Assembly: GCA_002449585.1 (NCBI GenBank)
Contig: DJXD01000057.1
Coordinates: 1-6,318 of the forward strand
Reading direction: 5' to 3'
Source: Ruminococcus sp. UBA7013
GTDB taxonomy: Bacteria > Bacillota > Clostridia > Oscillospirales > Ruminococcaceae
Length of the DNA stretch: 6,318 bases
In this document: one piece after another, positions 1 to 5,896 of the stretch
Layout of the letters: each line of letters opens with the position of its first letter
Numbering within the stretch: position 1 is the first letter of the stretch
The notes under the pieces: generated by a model
Seen by the model: the letters and a program-made list of their open reading frames with translations, nothing else
What the model was told of the DNA's origin: nothing
Databases searched by the model: none
Position numbers and translations under genes: made by a program

Positions 1-309
1 GAGACCACTTCCACATCTACATCAACGGAGACTACTCCAATTGAATCTATTAATATTGATGTATTCGCTGATCTGAATAATGATGAAAAAATTAATGCTG
101 TAGATGCTGGTATGTTATTGTCAATTATTACGAAAATAAATACCAATCAGCAAACGAGCCTGTCTGATGAACAGTTTCAAGCTCTGGATTTTAATCATAG
201 CGGAAGGCCTGACTCCGCAGATGCGGCATTCATGCTTATTTATAGTACAAAAATAAATACAGATCAGTTTTCGGGAAGCTTCTCGGAATATCTGAAATCA
301 AGATCATAA
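1..309 (+). CDS. C-terminal part of a secreted dockerin-containing protein (5' end outside window)
   Basis: The frame is open from base 1 to the TAA at 307-309, giving 102 residues without a start, so the N-terminus and any catalytic module lie upstream. Residues 1-13 are a Ser/Thr/Glu-rich linker of the kind that precedes dockerins. Residues 20-92 fit a type I dockerin: a first calcium loop with D24, N26, D28, N32 and D35 (Glu at 29 where Gly is usual) and a second with D63, N65, S67, G68, D71 and D74 (Ser where the third ligand is usually Asp). Each loop is followed by a helix. In known families such dockerins bind cohesins on scaffoldins, so the protein is probably a cellulosomal component. 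Its enzymatic role cannot be told from this fragment. The ATG at 112 lies inside the first dockerin repeat and is not a plausible start. Confidence 0.85.
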   Translation, partial: ETTSTSTSTETTPIESINIDVFADLNNDEKINAVDAGMLLSIITKINTNQQTSLSDEQFQALDFNHSGRPDSADAAFMLIYSTKINTDQFSGSFSEYLKSRS

Positions 310-310
310 A

Positions 311-344
311 AAAGCATCCCTGCATTTTGGCAGGGGTGTTTTTT
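311..344 (+). terminator. Rho-independent terminator of the first dockerin gene
   Basis: Arms 311-323 and 330-342 pair (core CATCCCTGC against GCAGGGGTG, with one T-G wobble) around a 6-base loop. Six T residues follow at 339-344. It begins one base after the stop codon region of the upstream dockerin gene, so that transcript should end here, separating it from the lyase gene. Confidence 0.9.
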
Positions 345-411
345 ACTTTGTGCAAAATGCCTGAAATCTAGATGAATGTTTGTGTAATATGCAGATTTTG
401 TAAAATACTGC

Positions 412-440
412 TTGTATTCAATTTGCTAATATGTTATAAT
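412..440 (+). promoter_or_regulatory. Sigma-A promoter with extended -10 for the pectate lyase gene
   Basis: The -35 is TTGTAT at 412-417 and the -10 is TATAAT at 435-440, separated by exactly 17 bases. TG at 432-433 one base before the -10 makes it an extended -10. The expected transcription start is about 446-448, leaving a leader of roughly 115 nt before the ATG at 564. No start-site data are available; the call rests on consensus match and position between a terminator and a gene. Confidence 0.75.
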
Positions 441-472
441 ATGTATAAGTATCTTTTACGGTACAAATCATA

Positions 473-507
473 ATTTGTTCATAAAGTGCAGTCATTTATG
501 GACAAAT
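473..507 (+). promoter_or_regulatory. Long hairpin or dyad in the lyase leader
   Basis: ATTTGTTCATAAA (473-485) pairs with TTTATGGACAAAT (495-507): 12 Watson-Crick pairs plus one G-T wobble, around a 9-base loop. A competing arm exists: ACAAAT at 463-468 can also pair with ATTTGT at 473-478, because ACAAATCA occurs twice (463-470 and 502-509). No T run follows, so it is not a terminator. It ends one base before the first AAAGGAGG. It may be an mRNA-stabilising or regulatory structure, or a DNA operator just downstream of the transcription start. The structure is seen; its role is inferred. Confidence 0.6.
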
Positions 508-508
508 C

Positions 509-516
509 AAAGGAGG
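509..516 (+). promoter_or_regulatory. Orphan Shine-Dalgarno sequence in the leader
   Basis: AAAGGAGG at 509-516 is identical to the true ribosome binding site at 550-557 but has no convincing gene after it. It lies in the loop of a small GACAA/TTGTC dyad (501-505, 518-522). Nearby frames are tiny: TTG at 518 would be too close and gives 9 codons to a TGA at 545-547; an ATT at 523 gives 5 codons. It resembles the stabilising SD-like elements known in some Bacillus leaders, such as that of cry3A; this is analogy only. Confidence 0.45.
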
Positions 517-549
517 CTTGTCATTCATAGGGGACTGTAACAATTGAAT

Positions 550-557
550 AAAGGAGG
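550..557 (+). promoter_or_regulatory. Ribosome binding site of the pectate lyase gene
   Basis: AAAGGAGG is followed by 6 bases (AAATTT) and then ATG at 564, optimal spacing. It fixes the start of the lyase gene, and the signal peptide begins directly at this Met. Confidence 0.9.
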
Positions 558-563
558 AAATTT

Positions 564-3455
564 ATGGAAAACCGAAGAAAACTGACATTGCAGATCCTGA
601 GCGTGGTTACAGTATTCATGTTTATTCTGTCAATGCTGTTAGTACTTCCTAATGGTACAGCTATGACAGCAAAAGCAATTTCAACAGATTACCCTGTACA
701 GCTCATGACTCTCGCATCTAAAAACAATGCAACAGTGCTTACAGAAAGCGGAACAGCAGATAATTCCGGCGTTGTCATGAAAACACTCGGAAATGATCTT
801 TCCCCTTCCTGGCGTTTTGATCGTGTTGGTGCAGATTCTAATGGAACGTATTTCAAGTTATGCAATGCAGAATCAGGCCGGCTTTTGACACCGTTGAATT
901 ATAATGTTTCAGCTGGTGCAAAAGTAGTGGTTTATGGATATGAATCTGCAAAGTCGCAGCATTGGTTTGTGATTCCTGTTAAGAATGATCATCTTGGAAA
1001 TGGTCTTTATTATAAGATCGTGAATTATTCTAATACATCACTTGCACTTACACAGGGCTCATCTGGTCTGACACTGGAAAATTATACAGGTGCAGACAAT
1101 CAGCTGTTTCTGCTTAATGCGGATGGCTTACAGGGATTTGCTGGCTACTGTTCGAATGATAATACAAATAATATCAAAGCTGGCGATATCGGTGGGCTGT
1201 TTGGTGAAACGGTAGAAGTCTCTACTTTTGATGATCTGAAAAAATATGCAACTTCTGATACACCTTATACGATTGTAGTGACTGCTGATATTAAAGTAAC
1301 CGCTTTAGAAAAAGATTCACAGAATCATTATTATTGTCCCGCCGGAAGAATCTACATGCATAGCAATAAGACAATTATCGGAAGCTATGGCAAGCATACA
1401 CTGTATAATGTACAGTTCTGCACAGCAAAAGGCTCTGGCACAGGAGATAATATTATTATCAAGAATTTTGATTTACAGCATGATTATAAATCAAATGGCA
1501 ATGACTCGATTGTAGTATATTTTGGATCAGGTCAAAATCTCTGGGTGGATCATGTAACTTTCACCGGTCATGATGATTATAATATGCTTGGCTATGACAC
1601 ATGTCCTGACTGGGATAAATTTTTAGCTTGCTGTTATGATGCAGATTATTGCACTGTTTCTGATTCTTCTTTTGGTCTGCATGAATATGGCGTGATTCTG
1701 GGTTATCCGGATGATACAGCAGATGTCAAGAGCAAATATGATAATTATCCACGTATGACATTAGCCGGAAATAAGTTTTATAAAACATTGACCAGAGGCC
1801 CAGGGCTGATGAGATGGGGCTATTATCATTCATTCAATAACTATGTAAGTACATTCAGCATGGCTTACACAGTTCACAGCGGATGCGATATTTATGCTGA
1901 AAACTGCTATTATGAAAACGGTGGGAATGTCATTTGTGACTGGAATTCTATCACATATCCGGGCGCATATGCAGAAACTGGATCAAAATTCTCCAATTGC
2001 AGCAGAACAGTACAGGGTGAAGGCACAACCAATAACCCAAGCTATTCCAAAGCAAGCACATGGAGACCTAAAAATAATTATAGTTATACTACATTGACTG
2101 CGGATCAGGCTAAGAGCTATTGCTCTACTTATAGCGGCTGTCAGTCTGATAAAGGCAATTGGATGTATATCCGCTATGGAAAGAAAGGCGTTCCAAGTGC
2201 AGGCTATTCCGAAGCACCCAACAGCGAACCTGTTGACTCATATACACCCGCAAGCTTCACAGAAGGCGCAGCTTTCAGATTCAAAAATGTAAATTCAGGG
2301 TTATATATGGAAGTCGCTGGCGCAGCTGCTAAAAATGGTACAAATGTAGATCAATGGGGTTCTGATGGATCTGAAATTCATAATATCTGGAAACTGTACA
2401 GCGCAGGAGATGGCTATTATTATATTGTTTCCTGTGTAGGAGACGGCGGTACTTATGTGCTGGATGTCGCAGGAAAGAAAGCCGCAAATGGAACTAATAT
2501 TGATATTTATCAATATAATGGCGGTACAAATCAGCAGTTTATGCTGACACAGAATTCTGACGGATCTTATAAGATCAGAACCAGAGTTTCTGGAGAAGAT
2601 TCTGCTGTGGAAATTATTAATGCAAGTAAAGATTCAGGCGCAAATGTTCAGGAATGGGAAGTCAATGGCGTAAATTGTCAAGATTGGATCATGGAATCTG
2701 TGACAGATCCTGGTACTGCTATGGATACTAGTGTTGTTTATACATTCAAGAATGTCAACAGTGGCCTTGCAATGGATATTGTCAATGGAAAGATGGAAGA
2801 TCATTCTAATGTTCAACAATGGGCTTCCAATGGTTTCGATTGTCAGAAATGGACATTAAAAGCATTTGGCTCAGGTAATTATTATTACATCCGTTCTGTA
2901 CAGGATGCCAATTATGTTCTGAAAGCAGAAAGCAGTGCAAATGGTGGTAATATTGATATTGTTACTTATTCTAATAAAGATAGTGCTATGCTGTTCAGAT
3001 TTACTAAAAATCCGTATGGTTCTTACAGCATCATTACACATGCTTCTAAAGATGCTTGCCTTGTAGAAATTGCAAGTGCCAATAAAGATAATGGCGCAAA
3101 TGTTCAGCAGTGGGAACCTAATGGAAATAACTGTCAGAAATGGGAAGCTGTTACAGAAACAACTACCACTACTACCACAACAAAAGCAACTACTACTACC
3201 ACTACCACAACGACAACAACAGCAGCTACTACAGAAAAACCTGCTACTACTACTACGGAAACTGTAAAACAGCCTGTTGCTGGTGATATTAATAATGATG
3301 GTTCTGTCACCGTGCTGGATCTGGTGGCTTTACAGAAATACCTGCTTCAGACAGGAACGCTTTCTAAAGCACAGGCCGAAATTGCAGATATGAATCAAGA
3401 CGGAAAAGTGAATATCTATGATTTTATCCTGATGAAAAAGATGATGCTGAAATAA
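564..3455 (+). CDS. Secreted dockerin-bearing PL1-like pectate lyase with three ricin-type domains
   Basis: 963 residues. Residues 1-38 are a signal peptide (basic N-terminus, hydrophobic core about 9-28, likely cleavage after AKA at 36-38). Residues about 41-190 form a ricin-type beta-trefoil with W83, QHW (132-134) and NQLF (179-182). Residues about 195-540 resemble the right-handed beta-helix of polysaccharide lyase family 1: LWVDH at 326-330, a CTVS strand, and RGPGLMRWG at 411-419, matching the RxPxxRxG motif whose first Arg is the catalytic base. PL1 enzymes cleave polygalacturonate by beta-elimination using calcium. Other residues diverge: Tyr375 sits where the HDK motif has Lys. Two further ricin-type modules follow (about 569-713 and 724-863), similar to each other and ending in CQDW or CQKW motifs. 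A Thr-rich linker (864-906) leads to a dockerin with two complete calcium loops (D908-D919, D942-D953). It is likely an exported, scaffoldin-bound pectinolytic enzyme. The gene has its own promoter and terminator. Confidence 0.88.
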   Translation: MENRRKLTLQILSVVTVFMFILSMLLVLPNGTAMTAKAISTDYPVQLMTLASKNNATVLTESGTADNSGVVMKTLGNDLSPSWRFDRVGADSNGTYFKLCNAESGRLLTPLNYNVSAGAKVVVYGYESAKSQHWFVIPVKNDHLGNGLYYKIVNYSNTSLALTQGSSGLTLENYTGADNQLFLLNADGLQGFAGYCSNDNTNNIKAGDIGGLFGETVEVSTFDDLKKYATSDTPYTIVVTADIKVTALEKDSQNHYYCPAGRIYMHSNKTIIGSYGKHTLYNVQFCTAKGSGTGDNIIIKNFDLQHDYKSNGNDSIVVYFGSGQNLWVDHVTFTGHDDYNMLGYDTCPDWDKFLACCYDADYCTVSDSSFGLHEYGVILGYPDDTADVKSKYDNYPRMTLAGNKFYKTLTRGPGLMRWGYYHSFNNYVSTFSMAYTVHSGCDIYAENCYYENGGNVICDWNSITYPGAYAETGSKFSNCSRTVQGEGTTNNPSYSKASTWRPKNNYSYTTLTADQAKSYCSTYSGCQSDKGNWMYIRYGKKGVPSAGYSEAPNSEPVDSYTPASFTEGAAFRFKNVNSGLYMEVAGAAAKNGTNVDQWGSDGSEIHNIWKLYSAGDGYYYIVSCVGDGGTYVLDVAGKKAANGTNIDIYQYNGGTNQQFMLTQNSDGSYKIRTRVSGEDSAVEIINASKDSGANVQEWEVNGVNCQDWIMESVTDPGTAMDTSVVYTFKNVNSGLAMDIVNGKMEDHSNVQQWASNGFDCQKWTLKAFGSGNYYYIRSVQDANYVLKAESSANGGNIDIVTYSNKDSAMLFRFTKNPYGSYSIITHASKDACLVEIASANKDNGANVQQWEPNGNNCQKWEAVTETTTTTTTTKATTTTTTTTTTTAATTEKPATTTTETVKQPVAGDINNDGSVTVLDLVALQKYLLQTGTLSKAQAEIADMNQDGKVNIYDFILMKKMMLK
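3153..3281 (+). repeat. ACN-triplet-rich tract encoding the Thr linker
   Basis: Within the lyase gene, long runs of ACT, ACC, ACA and ACG codons encode a linker of mostly Thr with a few Glu, Ala, Lys and Pro (residues 864-906) between the last ricin-type domain and the dockerin. Such linkers are typical of Ruminococcus-type cellulosomal proteins, often glycosylated and flexible. The mixed third bases suggest selection for Thr rather than a pure microsatellite, but the tract could still vary in length between strains. Confidence 0.8.
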
Positions 3456-3467
3456 GCAATTTCTTAA

Positions 3468-3502
3468 CAGCTGACAGTTTTCCGCTGTCAGCTGCTTTTT
3501 TT
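3468..3502 (+). terminator. Rho-independent terminator of the pectate lyase gene
   Basis: CAGCTGACAG (3468-3477) pairs perfectly over 10 bp with CTGTCAGCTG (3485-3494) around a 7-base loop, followed by seven T residues at 3496-3502. It starts 12 bases after the stop codon and separates the lyase transcript from the c-di-GMP gene. Confidence 0.95.
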
Positions 3503-3512
3503 GTTTTTCTGA

Positions 3513-3541
3513 TTGACATAATTAAAAAAATATGCTATAAT
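3513..3541 (+). promoter_or_regulatory. Perfect consensus sigma-A promoter of the GGDEF/EAL gene
   Basis: TTGACA at 3513-3518, a 17-base spacer, and TATAAT at 3536-3541, with an extended -10 TG at 3533-3534. All twelve core bases match consensus. Transcription should start near 3547-3549, giving a leader of about 30 nt before the ATG at 3580. The -35 lies 10 bases after the T run of the preceding terminator. Confidence 0.92.
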
Positions 3542-3550
3542 ATTAGCATA
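3531..3550. promoter_or_regulatory. Palindrome overlapping the -10: candidate operator
   Basis: TATGCTA (3531-3537) and TAGCATA (3544-3550) are perfect 7-bp inverted arms separated by TAATAT, 20 bp in all. The palindrome covers the extended -10 and runs to about the transcription start, where a bound repressor would block RNA polymerase. No T run follows, so it is not a terminator. AT-rich promoter DNA yields short dyads by chance, so operator function is inferred. Confidence 0.5.
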
Positions 3551-3568
3551 AAAATTCAATTTGTTGAT

Positions 3569-3577
3569 GAGGTGAGG
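3569..3577 (+). promoter_or_regulatory. Ribosome binding site of the GGDEF/EAL gene
   Basis: GAGGTGAGG lies just before ATG 3580. The AGGTGA core leaves 4 bases to the start codon, a little tight but workable. It supports the ATG at 3580, from which the first membrane helix begins almost at once. Confidence 0.75.
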
Positions 3578-3579
3578 CC

Positions 3580-5865
3580 ATGAAATGGGTCTATATCAGT
3601 ATGTTGTATTCCTCTGCCGCCGTTATTTTGGCAGTGGTGATATATGATTTCCGACGACCCCGACACATGAATATTGAACCCCCGATCCGGCTTATGCTAT
3701 CCGCAGCCAGTTTTGCATTACTGATGAATGGAACTGCTATGCTGACATCTTCTTTGAAAATAGCATATCTTTTATTTGGCTTATATCATTTTGCAATGGA
3801 CTTTGTCTTGTTGGGTATGATGTCATTTGTCAGAAGATATACAGGTATGCGATCTTATAGCAAAGAACTGCACTTGACACTCAGTATTGCCGCAGATATA
3901 GATGGTATTTTGATGATAGTAAACTGTTTCTATCCTATTGTATTCGAATGCGAGCTAGTACATGATAATATTGGGCTTCCGCTGTATCATGTCGGAGATA
4001 AAGGGCTTGTTTATCTTTATCATTTTGTGCTAGTGTATTTCATTGCACTGGTTTCTGCCAGAGATCTGATTTATAAAACAAAGCAATCTTCTAAGATTTA
4101 TAAAATTAAATATGCTGGCGTTTTTCTGATGAGCTGTCTGATTTTTGTTGTCCATACAATGTATTTGTTATTCCATTTTAGAATTGATTATTCTATGATG
4201 TGGTATGCAATTATTGCAATGACGATTTTCTATTTCTCCATGTTTTATATTCCAAGGGGATTAATGGACAGACTTCTGTTTTTCACAGTTTCTAATATCA
4301 AAGATGGGATTATCTGCCTTGATATTGATGGAAAATGTGTGCATGCTAATAAAACAGCAAAGACATATTGTGTAAATGAAATCAATCAGCAGGTGCAGAC
4401 ATGGTTCAAAGAAAGATTATCTGATGTGGATGATTCCAGAAGCTGGAGCTCTATCAGACGGATCGAGGGGGAAATGAGACATTATGAAATTGAATATCAG
4501 AAAATGTTTGATGTAGATGGGAAATATATCGGATGTTTTTTTATCATTCATGACTGCACGGAAGAAACCAATCGGCTCGAAATGGAAAAATATCGTGCTA
4601 CCCATGATGCACTGACAGGAATTTATAACAAAGAACATTTTTATGATGTCACAAGAGAATTGATTCATAAAAATTCTGACATCAAATATTGTATTGTCTG
4701 CCTGGATGTTAAGAATTTTAAAATTATTAATGATATTTTTGGCATTCAGATCGGTGATAAGCTTCTAATGCGGATTGCAGGTTCTATCCGTTCCATGGCT
4801 CAGGAAGGATGGATTTATGGACGGCTCAGTGGTGATAGATTTTCGATTTGTCTTCCTGAAACACAGTTTGATGAAGAACGTCTTTTGAAAGAAGTCAACC
4901 GGATGACTAAAATTCCGGAAATCTCTGTTTTCAAAATTCATATGCATATTGGTGTCTATCGAATAGAAGATCCTGATCTCAGAATTTCTATTATGTGTGA
5001 TCGGGCAAATCTTGCAATTAAAACAATCAAAGAAAGTTATCAGAATGTTGTTGCTTATTATAAAGAAACGCTTCGGGAAGATTTCATTAATGAACAAAAA
5101 GTGATCAGTGAATTTGATAAGGCAATTCATTCTAAACAATTTCAGGCTTATGTGCAGCCGCAGGTTTTCGCTCATAATGGGAAAATATGCGGAGGTGAGG
5201 TGCTTGTCCGCTGGATTCATCCTATTCAAGGCATGATTCCGCCGTATAAATTTATTCCTATTTTTGAACAAACCGGATTGATTGGCCAACTGGATCAATA
5301 CATGTGGGAACTTGCCTGCATACAGCTGCAAAAATGGCAGCGAGAAGGCCTGACAGAAAATTATTTATCCGTGAATATTTCCCAGAAAGATTTTTATCTG
5401 CTGGATGTGTATCAAAATATTACTTCTCTGGTTGAGCGTTATGGGATTATCCCCAAAAATCTGCATCTTGAAATCACAGAAACAGCGATCATGAATAATC
5501 CAAGCGCACAGCTGCCGCTGATCAATAAGCTGAGAGAATACGGCTTTCTGATTGAAATTGATGACTTCGGGAGCGGTTATTCTTCTTTGAATACATTGAA
5601 AGATCTTCATGCTGATGTACTCAAGATTGATATGGGATTTTTAAGAAAAACGACGCATCAGGAGCGCAGCAAGATTATTCTGAAAATGGTCATCTCACTT
5701 GCTAAGGCATTACATATGGAAGTCATTACAGAAGGAGTAGAAACAGTTGAACAGGTGGCATTTTTAAAAGAAAGCGGCTGTGATATTTTTCAGGGTTATC
5801 ATTTCGCCAAGCCAATGCCAATGGCTGATTTTGAAAAAGATTATCTTAATACTATAAAATATTAG
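3580..5865 (+). CDS. 7TM-PAS-GGDEF-EAL membrane protein, probable c-di-GMP phosphodiesterase
   Basis: 761 residues. About seven hydrophobic segments (roughly 4-22, 37-58, 60-82, 98-120, 144-162, 175-196, 203-224) resemble the 7TM sensor found at the N-terminus of some Firmicute kinases. A PAS-like domain follows (about 238-330), then a GGDEF domain (about 338-490) opening with HDALTGIYN at 342-350. Its signature reads SGDRF (417-421) instead of GGDEF, with Arg where the catalytic Glu belongs, and no RxxD inhibitory site is seen, so diguanylate cyclase activity is unlikely. The EAL domain (about 505-757) looks complete: E540 (as EVL), N599, E631, E634, D661, D662, K682, E718 and Q738. From N599 onward these residues keep the spacing I recall for active enzymes such as RocR. 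It probably degrades c-di-GMP at the membrane in response to a signal, with the GGDEF part perhaps binding GTP as a regulator. It is monocistronic, with its own promoter and terminator. Confidence 0.9.
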   Translation: MKWVYISMLYSSAAVILAVVIYDFRRPRHMNIEPPIRLMLSAASFALLMNGTAMLTSSLKIAYLLFGLYHFAMDFVLLGMMSFVRRYTGMRSYSKELHLTLSIAADIDGILMIVNCFYPIVFECELVHDNIGLPLYHVGDKGLVYLYHFVLVYFIALVSARDLIYKTKQSSKIYKIKYAGVFLMSCLIFVVHTMYLLFHFRIDYSMMWYAIIAMTIFYFSMFYIPRGLMDRLLFFTVSNIKDGIICLDIDGKCVHANKTAKTYCVNEINQQVQTWFKERLSDVDDSRSWSSIRRIEGEMRHYEIEYQKMFDVDGKYIGCFFIIHDCTEETNRLEMEKYRATHDALTGIYNKEHFYDVTRELIHKNSDIKYCIVCLDVKNFKIINDIFGIQIGDKLLMRIAGSIRSMAQEGWIYGRLSGDRFSICLPETQFDEERLLKEVNRMTKIPEISVFKIHMHIGVYRIEDPDLRISIMCDRANLAIKTIKESYQNVVAYYKETLREDFINEQKVISEFDKAIHSKQFQAYVQPQVFAHNGKICGGEVLVRWIHPIQGMIPPYKFIPIFEQTGLIGQLDQYMWELACIQLQKWQREGLTENYLSVNISQKDFYLLDVYQNITSLVERYGIIPKNLHLEITETAIMNNPSAQLPLINKLREYGFLIEIDDFGSGYSSLNTLKDLHADVLKIDMGFLRKTTHQERSKIILKMVISLAKALHMEVITEGVETVEQVAFLKESGCDIFQGYHFAKPMPMADFEKDYLNTIKY

Positions 5866-5896
5866 AAAAATCCTGCTGAAATTCAGCAGGATTTTT
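5866..5896. terminator. Bidirectional terminator between convergent genes
   Basis: TCCTGCTGA (5871-5879) pairs with TCAGCAGGA (5883-5891) around a 3-base loop. The stem can extend through A5866-5870 and T5892-5896, giving 14 bp and a U tract on either strand. It starts right after the TAG of the GGDEF/EAL gene and contains the stop codon of the minus-strand gene (5883-5885), so it serves both. Confidence 0.92.

Noticed and set aside
112..309. ATG at 112 as the start of a small independent gene
   Set aside because: The frame is open to base 1 and the ATG would cut through the first calcium-binding repeat of the dockerin.
447..563. c-di-GMP riboswitch in the lyase leader
   Set aside because: Considered because a c-di-GMP gene is next door, but no conserved GEMM-I or type II core sequence is visible.
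3070..3267. Leu/Gln-rich 65-codon frame
   Set aside because: It is the out-of-frame reading of the ACN repeats that encode the Thr linker.
4765..5331. 188-codon minus-strand open frame
   Set aside because: It lies wholly antisense to the GGDEF/EAL coding region, has no ribosome binding site or family motif, and its composition is that expected of the reverse of a coding strand.
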